From Zobellella iuensis (GTDB lineage Bacteria > Pseudomonadota > Gammaproteobacteria > Enterobacterales > Aeromonadaceae), in assembly GCF_016746085.1 (NCBI RefSeq), contig NZ_JAERTZ010000012.1, positions 186,001 through 250,000 of the forward strand: 64,000 nucleotides of DNA, in the 5' to 3' direction. The notes below the pieces were generated by a model. That model ran no database searches, was not told where the DNA came from, and saw nothing but the letters and a program-made list of their open reading frames with translations. The position numbers and the translations under genes are program-made. This document shows, piece by piece, positions 1 to 8,887 of this stretch. How positions within the stretch are numbered: the stretch's first letter is position 1; every line of letters starts with the position of its first letter.

Positions 1-398
1 ACCTGGCTGGGCAGGGCCGCCCCGCCATCGGCCGGCCGCGCGTCGGGCGCCAGCGCCTGAGAGGCCAGGCCCTTTACGAACACCATGCTCTGGCGTGGCA
101 GCGTGGAGCAGCGGGTCCAGATATTGAGGTTGGTCACGCCGCTGCCCACGCCACTGAGCAGCACGCCACTGCGATCGGTGAGCTTGACGTCGGCCACCGC
201 CGGGTCCCCTACCGCCAGGCGGGAAATGGGCACCGGCAGGCGCAGCTCCTGTTGCATGCCCTGGTTGACTTCCACTATCTCGGGCACCGGCGGCAATGCC
301 GCGCAGCTATTGGCGCTGGCGCCGGCAGACCACCCCAGGGACAGCACCGCCAGCACCGCCAGCGGCGACAACAACGAAGAGGAAAACGCTTTTGTCAT
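1..398 (-). CDS. rcpA: Flp/Tad pilus secretin RcpA/CpaC, N-terminal part (runs off window)
   Basis: Only the first ~132 residues are present; the gene continues beyond base 1. It begins with a signal peptide (MTKAFSSSLL, then a hydrophobic stretch ending ASA), followed by the N-terminal pilus-secretin domain with the typical segment around PISRLAVGDPAVADVKL and a GVGSGVTNLNIW strand. In the family this domain precedes the outer-membrane secretin ring through which the Flp pilus is extruded. The start lies 15 nt after the stop of the upstream rcpC-like gene, so the two are probably co-transcribed. The family call is good; the choice between RcpA and CpaC naming is arbitrary. Confidence 0.85.
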   Translation of the reverse strand, partial: MTKAFSSSLLSPLAVLAVLSLGWSAGASANSCAALPPVPEIVEVNQGMQQELRLPVPISRLAVGDPAVADVKLTDRSGVLLSGVGSGVTNLNIWTRCSTLPRQSMVFVKGLASQALAPDARPADGGAALPSQ

Positions 399-413
399 GA
401 TGTATATGCCTGT

Positions 414-1385
414 TTAAGGAGTCTGCCGGGAAACATCCGGACCACGATAAATGGTTACGCTGGGGGCACGGCTGACCACGCCGGGTTGGGCCGAGGGTTG
501 GGCCGGGGGCCGGGCCTGGCGCAGGGCCAGTTTCTCGAACTGAAACAGTTGCCGCTCCATTTCCTTGATTTCCGTGTCCTTGAGTCCGTCACGATAATAG
601 CCGGCCAGGCGCTGTTCGTCGGCACTGCGCACCGCCAGCCGCAGGGTGCCCACCTGGGAGGCCAGCATAAAGCGGGTAAGCAGGGGGGCGGGCACCGCCA
701 ACACCGCCGTGCTGGCCTGGCGCTGGCTCCGCCGGCCGCTGTTGTGGTCGTCGCCCTGGGGGTAGAGCGCCGGCTCGCCGCTGGCGGTGACCGCCAGCGC
801 CTCGCCGAAGCTCAGCACCCGCAACGCCGGCACCACCACCTGGGCGCTTTGGTCGGTATTTTTATCGGTCTCTTTCAGGTACAGCAGCACGTCGACATAA
901 TCGCCGGGGCTGATAAAGCCGCCGCCGCCCACCACCTCGTCCACGGCAATGGCCAGGGCGCGCTCCTGCTCGCCGATCAGCCGGGCAAGGGGGCCGCCGG
1001 CCTTGAACAACGACTGGTTGAGCATGATACCGGCCGGCAGTGCCTGCCATGCATGACGCCCTATCACCGCGTCGGGCCCGGAAAAGGTGTCGGGGGGGAC
1101 TATCTTTAGTTGCTCCACCGCCAGGTGTTCGGCGGTAATGACCTCGAAGGGCTGCAGCGGCCTCGCCAGCACCACCACCGGGCTGCGCTGCTCTTCATCC
1201 ACCCGCTGCACCAGTTGCTGCTGCAGGGGCATGGCCGGCTCCGCGGCCGGCAAGGGCGCAGCCGGGCCGGCCACCGGCGGCTCGCTGGCAGACATTTGAC
1301 GACTCAGCTTGATCCCCTGATACCCGGCGACCAGGGCCCCCGCCAGCAGCACGCCGGCCAGCCCCAGGGTCAGTCGACTGTTCAT
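414..1385 (-). CDS. rcpC: Flp pilus assembly protein RcpC/CpaB
   Basis: About 323 residues. An N-terminal membrane anchor (MNSRLTLGLAGVLLAG) is followed by a SAF-like domain (VVVLARPLQPFEVITAEHL, PAGIMLNQSLF) and the RcpC domain (ERALAIAVDEVVGGGGFI, SPGDYVDVLL), the usual order in CpaB/RcpC. These proteins sit in the periplasm and stabilise the Tad secretin. The start at 1385 is chosen because AGGAG lies 7 nt upstream; an in-frame ATG at 1433 lacks such a site. It is divergent from the flp pilin gene, separated by 365 bp, and leads into rcpA. Confidence 0.88.
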   Translation of the reverse strand: MNSRLTLGLAGVLLAGALVAGYQGIKLSRQMSASEPPVAGPAAPLPAAEPAMPLQQQLVQRVDEEQRSPVVVLARPLQPFEVITAEHLAVEQLKIVPPDTFSGPDAVIGRHAWQALPAGIMLNQSLFKAGGPLARLIGEQERALAIAVDEVVGGGGFISPGDYVDVLLYLKETDKNTDQSAQVVVPALRVLSFGEALAVTASGEPALYPQGDDHNSGRRSQRQASTAVLAVPAPLLTRFMLASQVGTLRLAVRSADEQRLAGYYRDGLKDTEIKEMERQLFQFEKLALRQARPPAQPSAQPGVVSRAPSVTIYRGPDVSRQTP

Positions 1386-1656
1386 CCCTGCACTCCTTGT
1401 TGTTTTATTGTTATCGGAATAACGGCGTTCCATCTGCCATTCATCGGGCCTGGCCGCCGGTGCTCGATGGTTTTAGTTGCGCCCGGCACCGCAAAACACC
1501 CGTAGACCAGTTTTAAAATTTAAGCCATGATTTTTTATAAATAAACCGGCGACTATGAAAGTCTAACCGAGAAAATGATTAAAAACAGCTGCTTCCCTTT
1601 TTTTTCTGCTTTTTTTCATCGGCCACCCCCGGCCCTTGCCGGTGAATGCCCGGCGG

Positions 1657-1684
1657 TTGACAGCATTAATACTTTGTCTATATT
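1657..1684 (+). promoter_or_regulatory. Sigma70-type promoter for flp
   Basis: TTGACA (1657-1662), 16 nt, then TATATT (1679-1684), about 65 nt upstream of the pilin start. The rest of the 365-bp region between rcpC and flp is AT-rich with T/A tracts and no convincing gene. This is a sequence match only. Confidence 0.55.
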
Positions 1685-1750
1685 TACTCTTACCTAGAAT
1701 GGGCTAACCTCTAATGGAGCAGTAAACCTAATAATAACGAGGGAACGAAA

Positions 1751-1972
1751 ATGAACAACACCATCGTCAAAGGATATGTTTACCTTCAAATGAAAATAAG
1801 TCATTTTCTGCAGCGGGAAGATGGTGCTTCGGCGATTGAATATGGCATTATCGCCGGCTTGATTGCGGTAGGTATTATCGCCTCCGTAAGTGATATAGGA
1901 AAAGAATTGGCAGGTTTTTTCTCAAGCATAAAGACTAATCTTGACACAGCAACAACACCGACAACACCTTAA
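1751..1972 (+). CDS. flp: Flp family type IVb pilin
   Basis: 73 residues. The hallmark Flp segment is present: EDGASAIEYGIIAGLIAVGI, with the Glu-Tyr pair conserved in Flp prepilins and a hydrophobic helix after it. The leader is longer than usual (MNNTIVKGYVYLQMKISHF). It is processed by a TadV-type prepilin peptidase in characterised systems and polymerises into the adhesive Flp pilus. The C-terminus is Thr/Pro-rich. It is flanked by its own promoter and a strong terminator, so it is probably a monocistronic, highly expressed unit. Confidence 0.93.
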   Translation: MNNTIVKGYVYLQMKISHFLQREDGASAIEYGIIAGLIAVGIIASVSDIGKELAGFFSSIKTNLDTATTPTTP

Positions 1973-1993
1973 AACTTTAAATTATACAATAAC

Positions 1994-2022
1994 AAAGCCC
2001 TCTATAAAAAGAGGGCTTTTTA
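1994..2022 (+). terminator. Rho-independent terminator of flp
   Basis: Perfect 9-bp stem AAAGCCCTC / GAGGGCTTT with an 8-nt loop, followed by TTTT, 21 nt after the pilin stop. Confidence 0.85.
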
Positions 2023-2061
2023 GCGTTCAGGTGGGAAAACTAAACTTTATCTCAATCAGAA

Positions 2062-3780
2062 TTAAAGATTGTAACTAATATTAAATCTAAACCGGGGATC
2101 CCGGTTTAGGCTATCGATAGCCCTGTCGCCAAAGGGTTTGGCCGCTTCCAGGGTCAGGTGGTAATGGCGCTGGTCGCTAAAACGCACCCCCAGGGCATAA
2201 GAGCCCAGCTCCGCATCCGGCCCGCTGCCGTTATAAGAAGCCCGGGCGGTATCCAGGGCCCCGTAGGGTTGCACCAGCCGCAGCCAGCGTTCCTGCGGAT
2301 AGAAGCGGTAGCCCAGCTCATAGCCCAGGCCCCAGCCCTTGTCCCCCTCGGCCTGGTCGGAAGGATAGCCCCGACCAAAGCTGCGGCCGCCGAAGGCCAC
2401 CTGCTCGCTGCTGGGCAAATCGTCGCCCGACCAGTAAAAGGCACCGGACAGCAGGCTCTGCCAGCGATCCGCGAACAGGTTGGTCTGCATGCCGCTGATG
2501 CGGAAACGCAGAAAATCCACGTCCTTATAGTCGCTCAGGCTGCCGTTCAGCTGCCGGATCTCGCTGTTGGCGCCCAGAATATCCAGGCCCTGATAGAGGC
2601 CGCCGCTCAGGATACGCAGCTGGTCTTGTTCGGCCTGTCTCCACTCCCCTTCCAGGGCGACAGCCCGGACCTGGCTGTTGATTTCGGCCTCATCGGACGG
2701 CAGCACCAACTCCGACTCCCGCACTTTAAACAGACGCTCGTCGTTCACCGCATAGAGACGGGCACCGGCGGTCAGCGATTCCTTGGCCGTCAGCTTGATG
2801 GGATGGGTGACCCCGACCGATACCCTGTCGTTTTTACGCTCCTGCCGGGCCAGCACGGGGGGGCCCTCGGGGTTGATATTCTCCAGATCCTGCTTTTCGC
2901 TGCGATAGGCGGAAGCAAAGGCAACGAGCTTGGTGCCCTGGTCGCCCACAAACTGGCTGTAGTCGATGCGGGCATAGCGCTCCCTGTCATCGCCGGGCGG
3001 CAGCATGGTGGTCACCTTGACCTGCTCCCCCGCCGCGGTGTGCGAATTCGCCCCGGCGGACAACAACAGTTTGGCATCGTCCTGGGAGTCCAGCTCCAGG
3101 CCGGAGGTCACAGTTACCGCCTGGCGGCTGGCCTCCGTAAGCAGGGTGACGGCACCATCGGTGGTGGTGGGCGGCGGCACCGTGGCCTTGACCTTGACGC
3201 CCGGCAACTGGGCCATCAGGGCGGTGTAGCGCTCAAAGGTTTCCTGGCGCAGGGGCCTTTCATTCACGATATGGGCCGCAAATTGCCTGATGCGTTTGGC
3301 CACGGCCCCTACCTCGCCACGGAGTTCGTGATCCGCCACATAACCTTCGACCAGTACGATGCGCACCTGGCCAAAACTCAGGTTTTGCGCCGGAATAAAG
3401 GCGTAAGACAACGCATAGCCATCGTCTTTATAGCGCTGGGTAATTCTTCCGGTAATGTCCACCAGTTGTTTCAGGGTGACCTGCTGCCCGATCAGGGCCG
3501 AAAAGGGAGCCGCTATCTCGTCGAAGGGATACACGGTTCCCCCCTCGATCAGCACATTATCCAGCTGGATCAAGGTGTCGGACGGCAGGCTCTGGGTCTG
3601 CCCCGCGGTCGGTAAGGAGGTCTGGGCTGTTGCGGGTTGATAGCTATCCGCCGGCAGGTTCTGGCTGGGTAACACGTTATCCACATTATTACTGTTAAGA
3701 TAAACCGGCACCTCGGCCATGGCCTGAACAAGGGGCAACAATGCCGCCCCCGGGATCAGCCAGCGAGAAAAGGCTCTCAT
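2062..3780 (-). CDS. Two-partner secretion outer-membrane transporter (TpsB, ShlB/FhaC/HecB family)
   Basis: 572 residues from the ATG at 3780, which has AGGAG about 9 nt upstream and starts a signal peptide ending at AMA. Residues ~75-155 form a POTRA domain (VLIEGGTVYPFDEIAAPF, GRITQRYKDDGYALSYAFIP). The rest is the ShlB-type 16-strand barrel with a conserved FGGRSFGRGYPSDQAEGDKG segment and a terminal aromatic/hydrophobic strand ending in NISYNL. The family exports large beta-helical TpsA proteins through the outer membrane. No TpsA with a haemagglutination-activity domain is visible here; the next gene upstream is a repeat lipoprotein. Its location inside a tad locus is unusual. Confidence 0.88.
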   Translation of the reverse strand: MRAFSRWLIPGAALLPLVQAMAEVPVYLNSNNVDNVLPSQNLPADSYQPATAQTSLPTAGQTQSLPSDTLIQLDNVLIEGGTVYPFDEIAAPFSALIGQQVTLKQLVDITGRITQRYKDDGYALSYAFIPAQNLSFGQVRIVLVEGYVADHELRGEVGAVAKRIRQFAAHIVNERPLRQETFERYTALMAQLPGVKVKATVPPPTTTDGAVTLLTEASRQAVTVTSGLELDSQDDAKLLLSAGANSHTAAGEQVKVTTMLPPGDDRERYARIDYSQFVGDQGTKLVAFASAYRSEKQDLENINPEGPPVLARQERKNDRVSVGVTHPIKLTAKESLTAGARLYAVNDERLFKVRESELVLPSDEAEINSQVRAVALEGEWRQAEQDQLRILSGGLYQGLDILGANSEIRQLNGSLSDYKDVDFLRFRISGMQTNLFADRWQSLLSGAFYWSGDDLPSSEQVAFGGRSFGRGYPSDQAEGDKGWGLGYELGYRFYPQERWLRLVQPYGALDTARASYNGSGPDAELGSYALGVRFSDQRHYHLTLEAAKPFGDRAIDSLNRDPRFRFNISYNL

Positions 3781-3973
3781 TAAATCAAACTCCTGGATAT
3801 GAAGCCTCCTGACCGAGGCAATAATGGAACCATTATTAAGATCCCCCTCGCTTTTTGCAAGCAAGCCTTCGCATAGGGCGGGCAATTGTTCAAGCGGCTA
3901 GCGATACCGTCAAACCAATAAAAATGCGGCCCCGGATAATCCAAGAGCCGCCAGATAATCACTCAACAATACC

Positions 3974-3994
3974 GATTATCTTGAGATGATAATC
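3974..3994 (-). terminator. Weak AT-rich hairpin after the repeat lipoprotein
   Basis: Inverted repeat GATTATC / GATAATC with a 7-nt loop directly after the stop codon of the lipoprotein gene. There is no U-tract, so this is at best an inefficient terminator or an RNA-stability stem before the tpsB-like gene. Confidence 0.3.
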
Positions 3995-3995
3995 A

Positions 3996-5546
3996 TTACT
4001 TTTTCTTGCCGCCGAGCAGCCCCCCTACCAGGCCGCCGCCGTCTGCCAGGCCACCGGTCAGGCCGTCCACTGTGCCGGTATCCTTACCCAGCAGGCCACC
4101 GCCTTCGCTGCCGCCCGGCAAGCCACCGCTCAGGCCATCCACCATGCCGGTCGCCTTACCCAGCAGGCCGCCGCCTTCGCTGCCGCCCGGCAAGCCACCG
4201 CTCAGGCCATCCACCATGCCGGTCGCCTTACCCAGCAGGCCGCCGCCTTCGCTGCCGCCCGGCAGACCACCGCTCAGGCCATCCACGGTGCCGGTCACCT
4301 TACCCAGCAGGCCGCCGCCTTCGCTGCCGCCCGGCAGGCCACCATCCAGCAGGTCGTTTACGATAAGCACCGCTGGGGTAACAGCACCTTGTTCACCAAT
4401 CAGGCCGTTGGTCAGCTCGCCCACCGGCTGCAAAGCACCGCCGGTCGCGGTAAGCCCTTCAACTGTGGTGGTAATGGGGATCAGCAGCCCCTCCTGGGGT
4501 CCAAGCAGGGTATCGGTTAGGCTGTTTACCGGTGCCAGCACCGTGCCCCCTACCAGGTTGGAGACAGCGCCCTGGGTATGGGTGATGCTGCCGGTGCCCA
4601 TGCTGCCGGACGCCAGTTTGGTGGTCAGGCCGGTGACAATGCCGTTCCCTTTCTCCATCACACCACCAACACTGTAGGTGACAGGTGCCAGGGCTGGATT
4701 GCCCAGAATTTTATTTAACTTCCCCACTACCGGATCCAGGGTGCCGTTTTCGCTCAGCAGGCCATTGGTCAGCAGGCCAACCGGCTCAAGCACTCCGCCG
4801 GTGCCGGTCAGGCGGTCCAGCTGCCCGGTCACCGGAGACAGCAAGCCGTCTTGCGGATCCGCCAGAGAGGCGACCAGGTCGTTTACCGGCGCCAGGCCGC
4901 CTTGGGTACCCGCCAGCTGAGCCACGGCACCTTGCGAGTCCGTCACCGAGCCGGTACCCACGGCACCTTCGGTAAGCCCGTCATTGACCAGCCCCACCAC
5001 CGGGGACAGGGTGCCTCCGGTACCGATAAGGCCGCCGAAGACGGCTCCTGCGGGCGCCAGTGAACCGGACGAGCCGGTCAAACCGTCAACCACGCCGGTT
5101 ACCGGCGAAAGCCCCCCCGACTCCCCATTAAGCAGATTGTCGGACAGATCGGACACCGGGCTCAGTGCGCTGTCACCGGCAAGCTCGGTACTCAACTCTT
5201 GTACGCTGGCGATAGCGCCACCATTGGAGCCATTGCCGCCACCTGAACCGTTATCACCGCCGGAGCCGTTACCGTTACCGTTGCCACCGCCGGAGCCATT
5301 ATCGCCGCCGGAGCCGTTATCGCCACCGTCGCCATCGCCGGAGCCGTTATCACCGCCGTCGCCATCGCCGGAGCCATTACCATCGTCGGAGCCGTTATCT
5401 CCGTTACCCGGATTACTAGGATTAGCGGTATTGCTGGCCAAATCGGTTTCCAGATTACCGGCACAGCCGGTCATGACTCCCAATGAAAGAATTAATGCCA
5501 GTGCGGTAATGTACCTGGTTGCTGAGCGTTCTTTGGTATTTTTCAT
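3996..5546 (-). CDS. Repeat-rich, collagen-like surface lipoprotein of unknown function
   Basis: 516 residues. A basic N-terminus and hydrophobic core end at GVMTGC, a plausible lipobox. Residues ~40-110 are low complexity Gly/Asn/Asp/Ser. The middle has degenerate ~25-residue repeats built on L-x-PV-x-x-L and GLTGTGG. The C-terminal part has four near-identical 24-residue repeats (GGLPGGSEGGGLLGK, T-G-x-V-D-G-L-S) and ends GGKKK. Similar proteins are often annotated as collagen-like triple-helix repeat proteins, although no strict Gly-x-y collagen is seen. It is divergent from tadE and lies 215 bp upstream of the tpsB-like gene on the same strand. A role as adhesin or pilus-associated surface protein is inference. 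Confidence 0.6.
   Translation of the reverse strand: MKNTKERSATRYITALALILSLGVMTGCAGNLETDLASNTANPSNPGNGDNGSDDGNGSGDGDGGDNGSGDGDGGDNGSGGDNGSGGGNGNGNGSGGDNGSGGGNGSNGGAIASVQELSTELAGDSALSPVSDLSDNLLNGESGGLSPVTGVVDGLTGSSGSLAPAGAVFGGLIGTGGTLSPVVGLVNDGLTEGAVGTGSVTDSQGAVAQLAGTQGGLAPVNDLVASLADPQDGLLSPVTGQLDRLTGTGGVLEPVGLLTNGLLSENGTLDPVVGKLNKILGNPALAPVTYSVGGVMEKGNGIVTGLTTKLASGSMGTGSITHTQGAVSNLVGGTVLAPVNSLTDTLLGPQEGLLIPITTTVEGLTATGGALQPVGELTNGLIGEQGAVTPAVLIVNDLLDGGLPGGSEGGGLLGKVTGTVDGLSGGLPGGSEGGGLLGKATGMVDGLSGGLPGGSEGGGLLGKATGMVDGLSGGLPGGSEGGGLLGKDTGTVDGLTGGLADGGGLVGGLLGGKKK
4050..4345 (-). repeat. Four tandem 72-bp repeats inside the lipoprotein gene
   Basis: The string GCCTTCGCTGCCGCCCGGC recurs at 4101, 4173, 4245 and 4317, exactly 72 bp apart. 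Each unit encodes 24 residues, and the units differ by only a few substitutions. The number of copies is expected to vary between strains by slippage or recombination. Confidence 0.9.
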
Positions 5547-5836
5547 CTCTCATTCCCGTATTTTGTTAGTCGTTGGATTGTCGCTACAAATACTGAGCAC
5601 ACGATTAAGATGCCACCCATTTCATTAAATACAGCGAATGTGAATACGGCAATTCTAACCTTGGTATTAATCTGTTCTATTCAAACCACAGAAAACAAAA
5701 AAAATACACCAACCAACTAATCACAATTAACTATAATTATCGAGCACAAAGGAAAATAACAGCATTACGGAATAGCCTGATGATGTTCATCTCCATATAA
5801 TGGGATAGAGCAATAATATAAAAACGGAGCAAGGGA

Positions 5837-6325
5837 ATGCGTCAAAAAAATGACATATCTAACAGAAAAAAAACACAAACCGGTGCTGCCAGCATCGAGT
5901 TTGCCTTTATTTTTGTGCTGATGTTCGTGCTGTTCTATGGCTTGATCAGCTATGCCATACCACTGATGCTGGCCGCCGCCTACCAGCAGCTCTCCGCCGA
6001 GGCCGTGCGCCAGGCGGTGGGTACGCCCAATATCTATCACTACCAGGCGGACAGCGAAGATCCCCGGATAGCCGCCATCAAAGTGAATGCCGAGCAAAAA
6101 GCCATGCAGGTGATCAACGACTCTTGGCTGCCCCCCGGTTGGGCCAACAGCTGCGGCGATTACTCCGGCGGCTTTTTGAAAGTATCTGGTGACGGTAGTG
6201 AATGGAGTGCCTGTGTGCGCCACGCCACACCTGCCAGCATCATGCCGGCCCTCTCCCTGCTCGGCTGGCAGATCCCCCAGTTGCCCGAAGAAATCAGGGG
6301 CGAAGCCAGGTTGCGGATACGCTGA
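5837..6325 (+). CDS. tadE: TadE-like minor pseudopilin
   Basis: 162 residues with a TadE signature at the N-terminus: TQTGAASIEFAFIFVLMFVL, where the Glu of the IEF motif follows a prepilin-type cleavage region. A periplasmic domain follows with two Cys (NSCGDYSG, SACVRHA). TadE/TadF pseudopilins are processed by TadV and needed for Flp pilus assembly. The gene begins a three-gene unit tadE-tadG-tadE/F, with the next start 23 nt after its stop. The 290-bp upstream region shared with the lipoprotein gene is AT-rich and should hold divergent promoters. Confidence 0.82.
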   Translation: MRQKNDISNRKKTQTGAASIEFAFIFVLMFVLFYGLISYAIPLMLAAAYQQLSAEAVRQAVGTPNIYHYQADSEDPRIAAIKVNAEQKAMQVINDSWLPPGWANSCGDYSGGFLKVSGDGSEWSACVRHATPASIMPALSLLGWQIPQLPEEIRGEARLRIR

Positions 6326-6348
6326 TCCCATTATTCAGGAGCTTTGAT

Positions 6349-8262
6349 ATGTTGACCTTCCCTTTGTCCCGGCAGCGCGGCGCCTTCAGTATACTGGCGG
6401 CCGGCACCCTGATGATGGCCCTGGGCTGCCTGATGCTAGTGCTGGATACCGGCCGCCTCTATATGGAGCAGCGCAAGCTGCAAAAACTGGCCGATACGGC
6501 GGCGCTGGAAGCCGTAGCCAGGATGAGCTCGGATCCTGATGGCTATACCTATTGTGGAGAAAAGCCTGGTAAGGCGGATAGCTATGCCAAGCTCAATGTT
6601 AGTCACAATGACAAAACCATTGACACAGATAAAGCCTCTATTAAATGTGTGGATATTAAAAATGAAAATGGAATAAGAGTTGTCGATGAAGAGGGAACCG
6701 AGGGCCTGGCAACTCAGGTCACGCTGTTTAACGAAGTGCCCACTAGTCTTATTTTTCGGGCAGGCAGTCTATTCAATAATAACATCTCGGCAACCACCAC
6801 ACTCAAAGCTCAAGCCATTGCCATGCAAGAAAGTGAAGCGACCGCTGTTTTTAGTGTAGGAGCAGAGCTGCTACGCCTCGACAATAGTAGGCTGCTTGGC
6901 ATTCTGTTGAAGAGTGTTGGTTTAAACGTCGACCATCTATCCGTTTTAAACTCTGAGGGATTAGCAAGTGCCTCGGTGACTCCATCAGGGTTATTAAAGG
7001 AGTTGGGCGTCGAACTTTCCATCAATCAACTAAGAGCCCTATCTCCGACAGGCTTAGTTGAACTAGAAGAAACGAATGTATCACTCCTTAAAATGATAGA
7101 AGCACTCCAGCTTTCCGCCGATGTCGTCAAGCAAAATGAAGTCGTAGCGTTGAGTGTAAATATCCTCGAGCTATTGGGATCATCGGCACAACTGGAACAG
7201 ATCACTCTGAACCTGTTTTGTCTTACTGAAAGCAATGATGAAAATGACTGCAGTAGTAACCCGGGAGTTATAGCTCTGGCTGCAGGTCAGGGAGCCATCG
7301 GTTCCGCCCTGGATGCGCAGATAAACCTGATAGACTTGATAACGACAAGTCTGGCTATTGGCACACAAAAACGAGGACTCTTGCTGGGCTATGATGGATC
7401 GGCCAATCTTTCCGAGTTTGAACCTGAATATGTAAAGGGAGTCAACTTACTTGGTTTGATTAAACTTCAGGCCGGCATTGTGGAGCCACCTTCCATCGGC
7501 ATAGGTCCCGTTGGCACCAAGGCCCGCAATTCTCAGATCCGGTTATTTGCTGATGTGAACACCGGAGACGCTCTTGATACTTTGCTTGGAATAAGGGTCA
7601 AACTCCCTATTGCAATTGATCTTGTGAGCGCCACTGGCACCCTGAAGGCGATCAACTGCTCTGCTCCCACCCCTACTGCAACCATAGAGGTCGATAGTAA
7701 AATCGGCGGAATCTGCATAGGCAAGTTTGATAATTACAATCTGTGGTCCACCAGTGAAAGCTGTGAAGATAAAGGAATTATACAAGATGAAACCCTAATA
7801 AAGATAAAGCCACCTATATTATCGAAATTAACTGGCAGCATAAGTATTACTGACAGCATAACTCTGGACATTAGCCATGCTTCTTCGGAAAGATTAACTC
7901 TACAGGAAGGAGAAAGTGATTACACCCAGAGCAACAATCTCTATTTTGGCGCCACCATAAAAAACTTACTAAACGAGGTATTGAATCTATTCTCATCACC
8001 AGAGAATTACGATAGAAACATGTTGAAAGAAGAGTGTGGAATACTAGGGTTAGGATGCCTACTCACCGGAGTCCTTAGCGCATTACTCAATGCATTATCA
8101 GACATTATAACTCCCTTGATCTCGTCGCTGGTTTCGCCATTGCTTGATCTGGTAGGAAATGTGCTGAGTTCAATACTTGAAGGTCTCGGTATAGATCTCT
8201 CCACCACGGATGTAGTGCTGCATTCCATAAGCTGTGGAGCTCCTCCCATACTGATAAATTAA
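6349..8262 (+). CDS. tadG: TadG-like pilus assembly protein
   Basis: 637 residues from the ATG at 6349 (AGGAG 8 nt upstream). The N-terminus matches the putative Flp pilus-assembly TadG domain: RQRGAFSILAAGTLMMALGC, then LDTGRLYMEQRKLQKLADTA. The following ~580 residues are extracytoplasmic, with repeated Leu-rich helical blocks (SPTGLVELEETNVSLLKMIEA) and paired Cys near the C-terminus. Codon usage and base composition change: roughly 6540-8262 is clearly more AT-rich than the TadE genes on either side. The N-terminal anchor is the conserved part; the remainder looks lineage-specific. Confidence 0.75.
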   Translation: MLTFPLSRQRGAFSILAAGTLMMALGCLMLVLDTGRLYMEQRKLQKLADTAALEAVARMSSDPDGYTYCGEKPGKADSYAKLNVSHNDKTIDTDKASIKCVDIKNENGIRVVDEEGTEGLATQVTLFNEVPTSLIFRAGSLFNNNISATTTLKAQAIAMQESEATAVFSVGAELLRLDNSRLLGILLKSVGLNVDHLSVLNSEGLASASVTPSGLLKELGVELSINQLRALSPTGLVELEETNVSLLKMIEALQLSADVVKQNEVVALSVNILELLGSSAQLEQITLNLFCLTESNDENDCSSNPGVIALAAGQGAIGSALDAQINLIDLITTSLAIGTQKRGLLLGYDGSANLSEFEPEYVKGVNLLGLIKLQAGIVEPPSIGIGPVGTKARNSQIRLFADVNTGDALDTLLGIRVKLPIAIDLVSATGTLKAINCSAPTPTATIEVDSKIGGICIGKFDNYNLWSTSESCEDKGIIQDETLIKIKPPILSKLTGSISITDSITLDISHASSERLTLQEGESDYTQSNNLYFGATIKNLLNEVLNLFSSPENYDRNMLKEECGILGLGCLLTGVLSALLNALSDIITPLISSLVSPLLDLVGNVLSSILEGLGIDLSTTDVVLHSISCGAPPILIN

Positions 8263-8276
8263 AAAAGGAATAAAGC

Positions 8277-8822
8277 ATGAGACATTCCTTACAAAAAAAA
8301 GAGAAGGGAGCCGTGGCCATCGAGTTTGCGGCCCTGTTTCTAATTTTTTTTACCTTGGTCTACGCCATACTGGCCTATAGCCTGCCCCTGCTGCTGGGCA
8401 TTGTTTTCCAGCAAATCTCGGCCGATGCCGGCCGAGCCATTCTAAAGGTGGATCCGGCACAGGAAGAGACAACCTATATAGCAAAAATCAATGAGCAGAT
8501 AGGTATCACAGTGGATAACTTTTCCTTTCTTCCCGCCAGCTGGCGAGATGGAAACTGTGCAGCGCCGCAGGAGGGAAACTGGCAGCTCTTGCCTGCCGGC
8601 TCAGGACATCCCAGCTATGGCCACTGGAGCAAAAGCGATGTTGCAGGAGAAACACGCCTGCTTGTACACATCTGTCTGCAGCGAAAATATAACAAGGATG
8701 GGCCTGACTCGGACCGAGCCATTATTCCCATATTGGAATTCTTTTCGGTAAAGATCCCGACCCTACCTACCAATAAGCAAGGTGACACTGTCATCAGCGG
8801 CTCCACTATGGTGATGCTGTAG
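8277..8822 (+). CDS. Second TadE/TadF-like minor pseudopilin
   Basis: 181 residues, starting 14 nt after the tadG-like stop. The N-terminus KEKGAVAIEFAALFLIFFTL repeats the pseudopilin pattern of the first TadE, followed by SLPLLLGIVFQQISADAGRA, which is clearly related to the same region of that protein (IPLMLAAAYQQLSAEAVRQA). The periplasmic part carries two Cys. The two proteins are probably a TadE/TadF pair. It ends the unit, with a strong terminator 17 nt downstream. Confidence 0.8.
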   Translation: MRHSLQKKEKGAVAIEFAALFLIFFTLVYAILAYSLPLLLGIVFQQISADAGRAILKVDPAQEETTYIAKINEQIGITVDNFSFLPASWRDGNCAAPQEGNWQLLPAGSGHPSYGHWSKSDVAGETRLLVHICLQRKYNKDGPDSDRAIIPILEFFSVKIPTLPTNKQGDTVISGSTMVML

Positions 8823-8838
8823 CACCCGCATACCTGAC

Positions 8839-8866
8839 AACAAGGCCGGTTACCCGGCCTTGTTCA
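8839..8866 (+). terminator. Rho-independent terminator of the tadE-tadG-tadE unit
   Basis: 11-bp perfect stem AACAAGGCCGG / CCGGCCTTGTT with loop TTAC, 16 nt after the stop. The U-tract is short. Confidence 0.75.
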
Positions 8867-8887
8867 TAAATGCCACTGCAAAAACCG

